Shown piece by piece: positions 16,722-27,542 of a stretch of 64,000 bases of DNA. This stretch comes from Cerasibacillus terrae (GTDB taxonomy: Bacteria; Bacillota; Bacilli; Bacillales; Amphibacillaceae). A model generated the notes under the pieces. It saw only the letters and a list, made by a program, of their open reading frames with translations. It was not told the origin of the DNA and did no database searches. The first letter of the stretch is position 1; every line of letters begins with the position of its first letter. A program made the position numbers and the translations under genes. The DNA is taken from NCBI RefSeq assembly GCF_008039555.1, contig NZ_VDUW01000009.1, positions 1 through 64,000 on the forward strand, written 5' to 3'.

Positions 16722-16751
16722 ATTGTATGAAGGAATTGGACAGGTTATTAC
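16722..16751 (-). promoter_or_regulatory. Sigma-E-type promoter of ytrH-ytrI
   Basis: On the minus strand, GTAATAA (16751-16745) and CATACAAT (16729-16722) are spaced by 15 bases. CATACAAT is an ideal sigma-E -10 box. The transcript would start near 16714, about 25 bases before the ytrH start. Confidence 0.6.
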
Positions 16752-16820
16752 GTGATAATATACAGTTTAAATTAAAATTAGTTATAATAGATATAGAGAA
16801 AGAAAAGGCAGGGATGATAG

Positions 16821-19800
16821 ATGTCTTTTACACATCTTCAAATTAGAAGTGGTTATAGTTTAATGAATAGTACAATCACCATCGATAAACTTGTAGAACA
16901 AGCAAAAAAGCTCCAGTTCGATGCATTAGCATTAACAGATGAGTCAGTCTTGTATGGGGCTATCCCTTTTTATAAAGCATGTAAAAAAGCAGGAATTCAA
17001 CCAATTATTGGAATGGTCATTCATGTTGCTTCTACAAATATAAAAGAGCCATGTATTGTCCTAGCAAAAAATAATACTGGCTATGAACAACTCATCGCTT
17101 TAAGTACAAAAATACAAACCAAAGAAGAAAAGACGATTACAAAAGAAGAGTTAATGGAATTTACAGGGGGATTAATTGGGATTTTACCGGTGTTTGGAAG
17201 TTCTTTTGCGGAACCCTTGTTAACTCCTGATTTTAAAAAAGTAGAAGAAATGTTAAATATATGGACAGCTATTTTTGAAGAAAATTCATTCTATCTTGGT
17301 GTTCAAGACCATGGAATTGGAACAGAATATAGATTGAATCAAATGGTTAAACACTACCAAGACGCATATCCTTGTATGGCTGTTGCTATTCAGGATGTTC
17401 GTTATTTAGATAATACAGGTATAAAAGCATTTAGTTGCTTTCAAACAATGGCTAAAGGGGAAAAGTGGAAATCGCAATATATTAGAGAAGAAGATCGAAA
17501 TAAATATTTACGCTCTTCTACAGAAATGGAACAGTTATTTTCAGACTGGCCAGAAGTGCTTTTAGAAACAAAGCATATTCAGGAACAGTGTCAGGTGGAA
17601 ATTGATTTTTCAACGAGGAAATTACCATCTTATCCTGTACCTGATGAAGAGGATTCCACATCTTATTTACGAAGACTATGTGAAGAACAATTACAACAGA
17701 AATATCCGATTATAACAGATTTTGTCCGAAAACGTTTTGAAAAAGAATTGAAGACAATTGATTCGATGGGATATAGCGATTATTTTCTCATTGTATGGGA
17801 TTTTATTAAATATGCAAAAGGGAAAAATATCTTTGTAGGGCCTGGTCGTGGGTCATCAGCAGGGTCTTTGATTGCATATATTCTAGATATTACAGAAGTG
17901 GATCCTTTAGAACATCATTTATTATTTGAACGTTTTTTAAATCCCGAAAGAATTTCCATGCCAGATATTGATGTTGACTTTTCTGATCATCGCCGAGATG
18001 AAGTAATTGACTATGTGCGAAATAAATATGGATATGATCATGTAGCACAAATTATTACTTTTGGAACATTTGCCCCGAGATCATTAATTCGAGAATTATT
18101 AAAAACGTTAGGAATAGATTCACATGATGCAGCATTTATTTTACAATATATACCATTACAAAATAGGCAATCTTTACGGAAAATTATCGGAGAATCAAGT
18201 GAATTAAAAGAAGCGATTCGTCAGTCACCATCCATTAAATTGTTATTTTCGATTGCTGTAAAATTAGAAGGCTTACCAAGGCATATTTCGACACATGCTG
18301 CAGGTGTGGTTATTAGTGATGAACCTTTAACCAATCATGTACCACTTACAATCGGTACCAATGAAACATCTCTTACACAATATGCAATGGATCAATTGGA
18401 AGCAATTGGATTATTAAAATTTGACTTTTTAGGCCTGCGTAATTTGTCTGTATTAGAACAAATAGTCAATTCGATTGCACAAGTAGAAAACCAATCTATT
18501 TCTTTGAAAGATATTCCGATAGATGATAAAAAAACGTTTCAAATCTTACAAAGAGGTTTAACAAATGGTGTATTTCAATTGGAATCACAAGGAATGAAAC
18601 AGGTTTTAAAAAACTTAAAACCAACTGCTTTTTCGGATATTGTAGCTGTTAATGCGTTATACCGTCCTGGTCCGATGGATTTTATTCCTACCTATATTAA
18701 AAGAAAACATGGGGAAGAAAAAACGGTCTATCCACATACAGATTTACAATCGATATTAAAAGAAACGTATGGCGTATTAATTTATCAAGAACAAATCATG
18801 CAAATCGCCCATCAAATAGCTGGTTTTACATTAGGAGAGGCAGATATTTTACGCCGAGCAGTTAGTAAGAAAAAAGAAGAGTTGATTCAAAGTCAAAAAG
18901 AGAAATTTATCCATGGATGTATGGCTAATGGATATACAAAAGAAATAGGGGAGAAACTGTTTGCGTGGATAGTAAGATTTTCCAATTATGGTTTTCCGAA
19001 GAGCCATGCTGTCGCATATAGTAAAATTTCATATCAATTAGCCTATTTGAAAGCACATTATCCAGCATCTTTTTTCGCAGAAGTTTTAAGTACTATAGGG
19101 AACCAACAAGAGAAATTATTACCATATATAAAAGAAATGAAGTCATTTCAATTACAAATTCTTCCGCCATCCATTAATCATAGCTTTACAAACTATACAG
19201 TAGAGAATGGTAATATTCGAATGGGATTATTAGCAATCAAAGGGATAGGCATACAAACTATTAAAGAAATCATTCAGACACGAAAGGGGATACCGTTTAA
19301 AGGGTTATTTGATTTTTGCTTGCGAATACCAAATAAAATATTAAAACGTTCTCTCTTAGAAACATTAATTATGGCTGGTGCTTTTGACGAAATACATGCC
19401 AATCGTGCTAGTTTATTGGCAACGATTGATAAAGCAATCGTACAAGGTGAATTATTCAAGGAATTTCGGGAACAACCAAGTTTATTCCCAGAACAGATGA
19501 AAGCAGCAGAAGAGTATGTAAACATGGAAGATTTTAGTCCCTTTAAGAAATTATATGATGAAAAAGAGTTACTTGGCATGTATGTATCAGAGCATCCATT
19601 TAAAAAGGTTCGCCCACAATTAGCAAATAAAGGATATATAACATTACAAGAAACTCCAAAGTTTATTGGGAATCGGCAGATGAAAACAATAGCTATCGCA
19701 CAGGCAATTAAAAAAATCCGCACAAAGCGGGGAGACCCAATGGCATTTCTTACAATTGCAGATGAAACAGAGGAAATGGATGCCGTTTTATTTCCTGATA

Positions 19801-20171
19801 TGTATCGTGAAATCAATCGTTGGTTAAGAGAAGAAAGTGTTCTAGACATAACAGGAAAAATTGAACAACGTAATAACCAACTCCAGTGGATTATCAATAA
19901 AGCAGAGCCGGTATCTAAGGACGAGTTAATACAAACTTATTCTTCTCGTTTATTTATTAAATGGAGAAAAGACGTTGACGAAGAAAAAGCCGCCCAATTT
20001 ATACGTAAAATTGCCAAAAAATATCCAGGAGACGCAACGGTACTGATTTACCATGAAAGAAAACAAAAAACATACCAATTAAAGTATGTTTTTTTGAACC
20101 CAACTGATGCTTGCTTATCTGAGTTAAAAAGTAATTTTGGTGATAAGGCAGTTGTTCTTATGTCTAAGTAA
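16821..20171 (+). CDS. dnaE: DNA polymerase III alpha subunit DnaE
   Basis: Second replicative polymerase of Firmicutes (1116 residues, the DnaE rather than PolC type), which extends RNA primers before hand-over to PolC. The PHP domain is at about 1-270 but its metal-site motif is degenerate (HLQIRSGYS). The polymerase core shows the GPGRGSSAGSL motif and the catalytic PDIDVDFSDHRRDEV. Helix-hairpin-helix motifs follow, and an OB fold is near 960-1040. It diverges from ytrH; a TATAAT at 16783-16788 may be its -10, with no clear -35. Confidence 0.96.
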   Translation: MSFTHLQIRSGYSLMNSTITIDKLVEQAKKLQFDALALTDESVLYGAIPFYKACKKAGIQPIIGMVIHVASTNIKEPCIVLAKNNTGYEQLIALSTKIQTKEEKTITKEELMEFTGGLIGILPVFGSSFAEPLLTPDFKKVEEMLNIWTAIFEENSFYLGVQDHGIGTEYRLNQMVKHYQDAYPCMAVAIQDVRYLDNTGIKAFSCFQTMAKGEKWKSQYIREEDRNKYLRSSTEMEQLFSDWPEVLLETKHIQEQCQVEIDFSTRKLPSYPVPDEEDSTSYLRRLCEEQLQQKYPIITDFVRKRFEKELKTIDSMGYSDYFLIVWDFIKYAKGKNIFVGPGRGSSAGSLIAYILDITEVDPLEHHLLFERFLNPERISMPDIDVDFSDHRRDEVIDYVRNKYGYDHVAQIITFGTFAPRSLIRELLKTLGIDSHDAAFILQYIPLQNRQSLRKIIGESSELKEAIRQSPSIKLLFSIAVKLEGLPRHISTHAAGVVISDEPLTNHVPLTIGTNETSLTQYAMDQLEAIGLLKFDFLGLRNLSVLEQIVNSIAQVENQSISLKDIPIDDKKTFQILQRGLTNGVFQLESQGMKQVLKNLKPTAFSDIVAVNALYRPGPMDFIPTYIKRKHGEEKTVYPHTDLQSILKETYGVLIYQEQIMQIAHQIAGFTLGEADILRRAVSKKKEELIQSQKEKFIHGCMANGYTKEIGEKLFAWIVRFSNYGFPKSHAVAYSKISYQLAYLKAHYPASFFAEVLSTIGNQQEKLLPYIKEMKSFQLQILPPSINHSFTNYTVENGNIRMGLLAIKGIGIQTIKEIIQTRKGIPFKGLFDFCLRIPNKILKRSLLETLIMAGAFDEIHANRASLLATIDKAIVQGELFKEFREQPSLFPEQMKAAEEYVNMEDFSPFKKLYDEKELLGMYVSEHPFKKVRPQLANKGYITLQETPKFIGNRQMKTIAIAQAIKKIRTKRGDPMAFLTIADETEEMDAVLFPDMYREINRWLREESVLDITGKIEQRNNQLQWIINKAEPVSKDELIQTYSSRLFIKWRKDVDEEKAAQFIRKIAKKYPGDATVLIYHERKQKTYQLKYVFLNPTDACLSELKSNFGDKAVVLMSK

Positions 20172-20227
20172 CTGTATTTCTTCAGTGAAATGTTTTCATG
20201 CAGAATTTGGTTTATGTTATGATAAAC

Positions 20228-20255
20228 TTTACAGATGAATATGATTTGATATAAT
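20228..20255 (+). promoter_or_regulatory. Promoter of the malic enzyme / GntR / acc region
   Basis: TTTACA (20228-20233) and TATAAT (20250-20255) are spaced by 16 bases. Transcription would begin near 20262, just before the palindromic operator. Confidence 0.6.
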
Positions 20256-20274
20256 TAGTTCATTGAATATTTAG

Positions 20275-20287
20275 GTGGTCTGACCAC
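20275..20287 (+). promoter_or_regulatory. GntR/FadR-type operator
   Basis: GTGGTC-T-GACCAC is a perfect palindrome containing TGGTCTGACCA, which fits the TGGT-NNN-ACCA sites of FadR/PdhR/LldR-type GntR regulators. It sits at about +14 to +26, a roadblock position, and a GntR-family gene lies in the same transcription unit. Confidence 0.65.
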
Positions 20288-20337
20288 TAATATATTGAGT
20301 TATATAGGATTCTAATTGGCAAAGGAGCGGAATACAA

Positions 20338-21564
20338 TTGAACCTACGAAATGAAGCATTGCATATGCATAAAATTCATAAAGGAAAGCTAACTATTGAG
20401 TCAAAAGTTCCTGTAAGAAATGGAAAGGACCTTAGTTTAGCCTATTCGCCAGGAGTTGCAGAACCATGTAAGGTCATTCATGATCAAAGAGAAAAGGTAT
20501 ATGATTATACAATGAAGGGTAACATGGTTGCAGTGGTAAGTGATGGTTCCGCTGTTCTAGGTTTAGGAAATATTGGACCTGAAGCAGCATTACCAGTAAT
20601 GGAAGGAAAATCTGTACTTTTTAAAAGCTTTGCTGGTGTGGACTCGTTTCCACTTTGTTTGAATACGAATAATGTTGAGGAAATTGTGCAAACTGTAAAA
20701 TTGTTGGAGCCAACTTTTGGTGGAATTAATTTAGAAGATATTGCTGCTCCGAATTGTTTTATTATTGAAGACCGCCTAAAAAAGGAAACAAATATCCCTA
20801 TATTCCATGATGATCAACATGGAACTGCTATTGTAACAGTTGCTGGTCTTATAAATGCTCTTAAGATAGTAAACAAATCTTTTTCAGAAATAAAGGTAGT
20901 TGCCAATGGGGCAGGTGCTGCAGGTATTGCCATTATTAAATTATTACATAGTTTCGGAGTCCGTAATATTATAATGTGTGATTCGCGTGGTGCTATTTAT
21001 GAAGGTAGAAAAAATGGGATGAACCCAGTCAAAGATAGAATTGCTAAATTGACTAATTCAGAACGAAAATCAGGTAAATTGGAAGATGTTATCGTTGATG
21101 CAGATGTCTTTATCGGTGTATCTGTTGGTGGGGCATTAACAAAAGAAATGATTCAGAAAATGAATAATGACCCAATCATTTTTGCTATGGCAAATCCAGA
21201 TCCAGAGATTATGCCAGATGATGCGAAAGCAGCTGGTACAAAGGTAATCGGTACTGGGCGTTCTGATTTTCCAAATCAAGTAAATAATGTATTGGCATTC
21301 CCAGGTATATTCCGTGGTGCATTAGATGTACGTGCAACTCGAATTAATGAACGTATGAAAGTAGCCGCTGCAAAAGCGATTGCTTCATTGGTTACAAAAG
21401 AAGAGTTAAACCCTGACTATGTTATACCAGGCCCATTTGATGATAGAGTTGCACCTATTGTAGCTTCCAGTGTTGCAAAGGCAGCGATGGAATCAGGGGT
21501 TGCTCGAATTCATGTTGATCCAGAACAAATTGCTGAAAAAACAAGAAGCCTAACCAAGGATTAA
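20338..21564 (+). CDS. Malic enzyme (YtsJ type)
   Basis: This 408-residue enzyme decarboxylates malate to pyruvate with NAD(P)+ reduction. Marks are VRNGKDLSLAYSPGVAEPC, the EDIAAPNCF and DDQHGTAIV metal/substrate motifs and the NAD-binding GAGAAGIAI. It begins at TTG 20338, behind AAAGGAG, consistent with the start of B. subtilis YtsJ. Neighbouring GntR, accD and accA genes place it beside fatty-acid precursor synthesis, where YtsJ-type enzymes supply NADPH; cofactor preference cannot be read here. Confidence 0.92.
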   Translation: MNLRNEALHMHKIHKGKLTIESKVPVRNGKDLSLAYSPGVAEPCKVIHDQREKVYDYTMKGNMVAVVSDGSAVLGLGNIGPEAALPVMEGKSVLFKSFAGVDSFPLCLNTNNVEEIVQTVKLLEPTFGGINLEDIAAPNCFIIEDRLKKETNIPIFHDDQHGTAIVTVAGLINALKIVNKSFSEIKVVANGAGAAGIAIIKLLHSFGVRNIIMCDSRGAIYEGRKNGMNPVKDRIAKLTNSERKSGKLEDVIVDADVFIGVSVGGALTKEMIQKMNNDPIIFAMANPDPEIMPDDAKAAGTKVIGTGRSDFPNQVNNVLAFPGIFRGALDVRATRINERMKVAAAKAIASLVTKEELNPDYVIPGPFDDRVAPIVASSVAKAAMESGVARIHVDPEQIAEKTRSLTKD

Positions 21565-21594
21565 TTGCTGGTGTTTTAAGGGAGGAAGATGGCC

Positions 21595-22242
21595 ATGGCA
21601 TTATCACCGAAACAAAAAGTCTATCAAGAAGTGTTAGATGCTGTAAGAGACTATATTGAGAAGAATGAGTTGAAATCAGGTGATAAGCTCCCTTCAGAAA
21701 GGGAAATGGCTGAAAAATTACATGCTGCTCGCTCATCCGTTCGTGAAGCATTTCGAGCAATGGAATTATTAGGGTTAATCGAAACAAGGCGTGGAGAAGG
21801 AACTTTTATTAGTTCTTATAACTCCTATCAATCAGTGGAATTATTAGCATCTTTTATTTTACGTGAACATGATAAGAAAAATGATTTAATGCAAGCGAAA
21901 GTATTGTTAGAGAAAGAAGCAGCTAAGCTGGCATACTTTCAATTGAAAAAAGGTGATCTTATAGCTTTGCAAAAAATCATTAAGAATACATCTATCAATA
22001 GAAAAGATCAACATGTTGGCTTTTTTCAGACAATATTTGATAAAGCGGATAATCTTTTATTAGTGAAAATGTGGCGACTTATGCAGGCATATTCACAAAC
22101 AATCCACAAATATTCATATGATCATTCATTTTATAGTGCGCTCATAGAATTATATAAAGAAAAGAATTATGAAGCAATTGAAAATTTATTTAATGAATGG
22201 TTACATGTAACATATAAAAAGCTTTCATTTACCATAGATTAA
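21595..22242 (+). CDS. GntR-family (FadR/FCD type) transcription regulator
   Basis: The N-terminal winged helix (about 5-72) has LKSGDKLPSEREMAEKLHAARSSVREAFRAMELLGLIETRRGEGTF-type spacing, typical of GntR; the all-helical C-terminal domain (about 90-215) fits FCD. The usual FCD metal His residues seem partly replaced (GFFQTIF where FH is normal), so the ligand site may be altered. ATG 21595 has GGAGG nine bases upstream; ATG 21589 is too close to it. It probably binds the palindrome at 20275-20287 and represses its own operon. Confidence 0.85.
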   Translation: MALSPKQKVYQEVLDAVRDYIEKNELKSGDKLPSEREMAEKLHAARSSVREAFRAMELLGLIETRRGEGTFISSYNSYQSVELLASFILREHDKKNDLMQAKVLLEKEAAKLAYFQLKKGDLIALQKIIKNTSINRKDQHVGFFQTIFDKADNLLLVKMWRLMQAYSQTIHKYSYDHSFYSALIELYKEKNYEAIENLFNEWLHVTYKKLSFTID

Positions 22243-22315
22243 TCATCTTACAACAAATATAGTAAACATCTCGTAATCGTTTATGGAAGAAATGGAGAAA
22301 AAAGGGGGAATTACC

Positions 22316-23176
22316 TTGCTCAAGGATTTTTTTGGCAAGAAAAAAAGATATGCAACAATCCCAAGCGAACAAGCAAAACAGGACGTTCCTGAAGGGTTAA
22401 TGAGAAAATGTCAATCCTGTCATAAAATCTATTATCGAAAAGAAGTGAATAAGAATTTGGGAGTATGCCCGAATTGTGATTATCACCATCCATTAACTGC
22501 GTGGGAAAGAATTGACAGTCTATTTGATGAAGGGACTTTTGTTGAGTGGGATAAAAACTTAACATCCGGTAATCCATTAGGTTTCCCTGATTATGAGGAA
22601 AAATTGGAAAAAGACAAACAAAAAACAGGTTTAAATGAAGGGGTTGTATCTGGTAAGGGATTAATTAATGGACAAGGGGCAGCTTTCAGTGTCATGGATG
22701 CAGGCTTTCGTATGGGAAGCATGGGTTCGGTTGTTGGGGAAAAAATAGCTAGAGCAATTGAAAATGCAAGAAAAGAATCCCTTCCATATATTATTTTCAC
22801 AGCATCTGGTGGAGCTAGGATGCAAGAAGGTGTTTTAAGTCTTATGCAAATGTCTAAAACATCAATTGCATTAAAAAGACACTCAGAAGCAGGAAATTTA
22901 ATTGTCTCTGTTATGACACATCCGACAACAGGCGGAGTAACAGCCAGTTTCGCTTCTTTAGGAGACTATAATTTCGCAGAACCAAAAGCACTTATTGGAT
23001 TTGCTGGTAGACGAATTATTGAACAAACGACACGTGAAAAACTACCGGACGATTTTCAAACGGCTGAATTTTTACTTCATCACGGTCAATTAGACCAAGT
23101 CATTCACCGCCACGATTTGAAGGAAAAACTAGGTATATTATTAAAACTTCATGTGAAGGGTGGCATGAATTCATGA
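22316..23176 (+). CDS. accD: Acetyl-CoA carboxylase carboxyltransferase beta subunit
   Basis: Carboxyltransferase beta subunit (286 residues), which with AccA moves the carboxyl group from biotin to acetyl-CoA in the first step of fatty-acid synthesis. The zinc ribbon has CQSC and CPNC near the N-terminus; the crotonase-like core has [11 protein letters not shown] start it at TTG 22316, behind AAGGGGGAA, giving [10 protein letters not shown] as in relatives; an ATG at 22283 has no ribosome site. Its stop overlaps accA by four bases. Confidence 0.95.
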   Translation: MLKDFFGKKKRYATIPSEQAKQDVPEGLMRKCQSCHKIYYRKEVNKNLGVCPNCDYHHPLTAWERIDSLFDEGTFVEWDKNLTSGNPLGFPDYEEKLEKDKQKTGLNEGVVSGKGLINGQGAAFSVMDAGFRMGSMGSVVGEKIARAIENARKESLPYIIFTASGGARMQEGVLSLMQMSKTSIALKRHSEAGNLIVSVMTHPTTGGVTASFASLGDYNFAEPKALIGFAGRRIIEQTTREKLPDDFQTAEFLLHHGQLDQVIHRHDLKEKLGILLKLHVKGGMNS

Positions 23177-24126
23177 AACACGTATTAGAATTTGAAAAGC
23201 CGATCATTCATTTGAAAGATAAAATCGTTGAATTAAAAAAAATTACAAAAGACAGTGAAATCGACTTACATGATGAAATAACTACATTAGAGAAAAAGCT
23301 AGCTGATTTAGAAGATGACGTATACAGTAATTTAAAACCGTGGGACCGAGTACAAATGGCAAGACATCCAGAGCGTCCGACAACATTGGATTATATTGAT
23401 GAATTGTTTACAGACTTTATGGAATTTCATGGTGATAGGCGTTTTGGTGATGATGCGGCAATTGTTGCAGGAATTGCCTTCTATAAGGATCAGCCTGTAA
23501 CTATTATCGGGCATCAACGTGGAAAAAAGACAAAAGAAAATATAAGGCGTAATTTCGGAATGCCACACCCTGAAGGATACCGCAAAGCTCTACGTCATAT
23601 GAAACAAGCAGAAAAGTTTAATAGACCAGTCATTTGTTTTATCGATACGAAAGGTGCCGATCCAGGAAAAGAATCGGAAGAACGTGGACAAAGTGAAGCT
23701 ATTGCAAGAAATTTAATGGAAATGGGTGGCCTGAAAGTTCCAATCATATGTATTGTAATTGGTGAAGGTGGAAGTGGGGGTGCACTAGCTTTGGGAGTCG
23801 GTGATAAAATTCATATGCTAGAAAACTCTACTTATTCTGTCATATCCCCTGAGGGGGCAGCTGCATTACTTTGGAAAGATGCTACATTAGCAAAACGGGC
23901 AGCCGAATCAATGAAAATCACATCATATGATTTAAAAGAATTAGAAATAATTGATGAAATTATACCTGAACCAAAAGGTGGAGCACATCAAGATATAGAA
24001 AATCAGGCGAAAAACATTGATATTGTTTTAAACGCGACATTAGATAATTTGCAAAGGTTAACAACTAAAGAGTTACTAGAAAAACGTTGGGAAAAATATA
24101 AAACAATTGGTGTCTATAACGAATAA
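23173..24126 (+). CDS. accA: Acetyl-CoA carboxylase carboxyltransferase alpha subunit
   Basis: This is the partner of AccD (317 residues). Typical parts are [22 protein letters not shown], and the oxyanion-hole region [15 protein letters not shown]. The ATGA overlap with accD couples translation and supports 1:1 assembly. A strong terminator follows. Confidence 0.96.
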   Translation: MKHVLEFEKPIIHLKDKIVELKKITKDSEIDLHDEITTLEKKLADLEDDVYSNLKPWDRVQMARHPERPTTLDYIDELFTDFMEFHGDRRFGDDAAIVAGIAFYKDQPVTIIGHQRGKKTKENIRRNFGMPHPEGYRKALRHMKQAEKFNRPVICFIDTKGADPGKESEERGQSEAIARNLMEMGGLKVPIICIVIGEGGSGGALALGVGDKIHMLENSTYSVISPEGAAALLWKDATLAKRAAESMKITSYDLKELEIIDEIIPEPKGGAHQDIENQAKNIDIVLNATLDNLQRLTTKELLEKRWEKYKTIGVYNE

Positions 24127-24135
24127 TAAAAATGT

Positions 24136-24165
24136 AAAATGGTTGGCGAAATCGCCAACCATTTT
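24136..24165 (+). terminator. Terminator after accDA
   Basis: AAAATGGTTGGCG (24136-24148) pairs perfectly with the arm at 24153-24165; the T-tract is part of the stem. Confidence 0.75.
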
Positions 24166-24275
24166 ATATGTTATGCTGAACTATTTTATTTCCTAATTAG
24201 GTCATACTAATACAAGGATTACAGCTCATATAGTAAGTCATATTCATGGCAATAGAACAGATATTCCTTTTTTTA

Positions 24276-25320
<1,045 letters not shown>

Positions 25321-25357
25321 GTTATGTTCTGTTTTATAAATTTTGAGGAGGTATATT

Positions 25358-27118
25358 ATGAGAAAAACAAAAATTGTATGTACGATAGGACCTGCATCTG
25401 AATCACTTGAGGTGTTAAAACAACTTATACGATCTGGAATGAATGTTGCACGTCTCAACTTTTCCCATGGAAATTATGAAGAGCACGCTAACCGGATTAA
25501 ATTAATACGTGAAGCTGCAAATGAAGTTGGAAAAACCGTCGCTATTTTATTAGATACAAAAGGACCTGAAATTAGAACAGGACTGATTGAAAATGGTGAA
25601 GCAAATATTAAACAAGGAAATATCATCACGATTACCATGAATGAAATTGTAGGAAATGAAGAGCGATTCTCTGTTACATATCGTAATTTAATCCAAGATG
25701 TTCAACCAGGATCTAAAATTCTTATTGATGATGGACTGATTGAACTAGAAGTATTGGAAGTGGATCAAGAGAAACAAGAAATAAAAACAAAAGCATTAAA
25801 TTCTGGTCTTATAAAAGATCATAAAGGGGTTAATGTTCCTAATGTTTCTGTGAATTTACCAGGGATTACAGAAAAAGATGCCAATGATATTAAATTTGGC
25901 ATTGAACATGATATTGACTTTATTGCTGCATCATTTGTACGTCGTGCTTCAGATGTTTATGAAATTAGGGAGTTATTAGAAGCAAATCATGCGGAACATA
26001 TCCAAATCATTCCTAAAATTGAAAACCAAGAAGGTGTCGATAACATTGAAAGTATTTTAGAAATTAGTGATGGCATCATGGTTGCAAGAGGAGATTTAGG
26101 TGTGGAGATCCCGGCAGAAGATGTACCATTAGTACAGAAAGATTTAATTCGCCAATGTAGTTTGGCCGGAAAACCAGTGATTATTGCGACACAAATGTTA
26201 GATTCAATGGAAAGAAACCCTCGCCCAACACGTGCAGAAGCATCTGACGTAGCAAATGCTATATTCGATGGAACAGATGCGATTATGCTTTCTGGGGAAA
26301 CAGCTGCAGGAAAATATCCAGTAGAAGCGGTTCAAACGATGGCAAGTATTGCATTAAAGGCTGAAACAGGTTTAGATCATCAGGCAATCTTAAAAGCACA
26401 TTCTAAATCTATTGATATGACAATCACAGATGCCATAAGCCAATCTGTATCACATACTGCCATGAATTTAGATGTAAGTGCGATTATCACACCAACAGAA
26501 AGCGGATTTACTGCTAGAATGATATCAAAATATCGTCCGAAAACACCAATTATTGCAGTAACATCATCCGAAAAAGTGAATCGTCAATTATGTCTTGTTT
26601 GGGGAGTCCACTCTGCTCTTGGAACAAAAACAAGTTCAACAGATGATATGTTAGACATAGCGATTGATAAAGCCTTACATACAAATCTAGTTGAACGTGG
26701 AAGTAGGGTTATTATTACAGCCGGTGTTCCTGTTGGAGAAAGTGGCACAACCAACTTGCTAAAGGTTCATATTATTGGCGATGTCATTGCAAAAGGCCAA
26801 GGGATTGGAAAACGAAGTGCATATGGTAAAGCTGTTCTAGTCAAATCGGCTGAAGAGGCAAATGAAAAGGTGGACTTTGGTGATATTATTGTAGCGTATG
26901 GAACAGATAAGGAAATGATACCAGCTATTGAAAAAGCAAGTGGAATTATCGCTGAAGAAGGTGGCCTTACTTCTCATGCTGCTATTGTTGGATTAGAGCT
27001 TGGAATACCCGTGATTGTCGGAGTATCAAATGGTTTTGATATTATTCAAGATGGTCAAGAAGTTACGATTGATGGAGCAAAAGGTGATATTTATAATGGC
27101 CATGCAAGTGTATTATAA
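25358..27118 (+). CDS. pyk: Pyruvate kinase with C-terminal PEP-utiliser domain
   Basis: Converts PEP and ADP to pyruvate and ATP (586 residues). The TIM barrel has [11 protein letters not shown], the metal/PEP site [12 protein letters not shown] and [18 protein letters not shown]. The C-terminal extra domain (about 475-586) carries [13 protein letters not shown], the swivelling PEP-utiliser domain typical of Bacillus pyruvate kinases. ATG 25358 follows GAGGAGG. It forms an operon with pfkA. Confidence 0.97.
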   Translation: MRKTKIVCTIGPASESLEVLKQLIRSGMNVARLNFSHGNYEEHANRIKLIREAANEVGKTVAILLDTKGPEIRTGLIENGEANIKQGNIITITMNEIVGNEERFSVTYRNLIQDVQPGSKILIDDGLIELEVLEVDQEKQEIKTKALNSGLIKDHKGVNVPNVSVNLPGITEKDANDIKFGIEHDIDFIAASFVRRASDVYEIRELLEANHAEHIQIIPKIENQEGVDNIESILEISDGIMVARGDLGVEIPAEDVPLVQKDLIRQCSLAGKPVIIATQMLDSMERNPRPTRAEASDVANAIFDGTDAIMLSGETAAGKYPVEAVQTMASIALKAETGLDHQAILKAHSKSIDMTITDAISQSVSHTAMNLDVSAIITPTESGFTARMISKYRPKTPIIAVTSSEKVNRQLCLVWGVHSALGTKTSSTDDMLDIAIDKALHTNLVERGSRVIITAGVPVGESGTTNLLKVHIIGDVIAKGQGIGKRSAYGKAVLVKSAEEANEKVDFGDIIVAYGTDKEMIPAIEKASGIIAEEGGLTSHAAIVGLELGIPVIVGVSNGFDIIQDGQEVTIDGAKGDIYNGHASVL

Positions 27119-27151
27119 TCTATAAAAAGATATTTTCTGGGGGGAGATAAT

Positions 27152-27541
27152 ATGCGACTAATTTGGCTTGTGTTATTAATTGTTTCCGCATTGGAAATTG
27201 GTGTATTTGTTTGGATAGGTGGCTTGATAGGGCCATGGTGGGTAGTACTTCTCATTATTCTAACAGGGATTATTGGTATAACCTTGGCAAAAAAGCAAGG
27301 AATGGACACAATAAGGCGTGCCCAAGCCTCCCTTCATTATGGAAAAGTACCTAAAGAGGAAATTTTTGATGGTATTTGTATCTTAATTGGTGCGATCTTT
27401 CTAATCACTCCAGGTTTTATTACAGATATTTTAGGTTTTATTTTTATTCTACCTGTCACAAGAGGTATTTTTAAAACACGGTTGTATAAACTAGTAAAAA
27501 AATGGATAGAAAAAAATACCATTACATTCGGAAAATGGTAA
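27152..27541 (+). CDS. fxsA: FxsA family membrane protein
   Basis: This 129-residue protein has three to four membrane segments and the FxsA signature region IGPWWVVLLIILTGIIGITLA followed by LILIG-type helices and a basic tail. E. coli FxsA relieves phage F exclusion when overproduced; the role here is unknown. Its stop lies one base from the stop of the convergent ytvI. Confidence 0.85.
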   Translation: MRLIWLVLLIVSALEIGVFVWIGGLIGPWWVVLLIILTGIIGITLAKKQGMDTIRRAQASLHYGKVPKEEIFDGICILIGAIFLITPGFITDILGFIFILPVTRGIFKTRLYKLVKKWIEKNTITFGKW

Positions 27542-27542
27542 A

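Noticed and set aside
19274-19897. 207-codon open frame on the minus strand
   Set aside because: It lies wholly inside dnaE, in a shadow frame, with Ser/Ile-rich composition typical of antisense to a real gene and no ribosome site.
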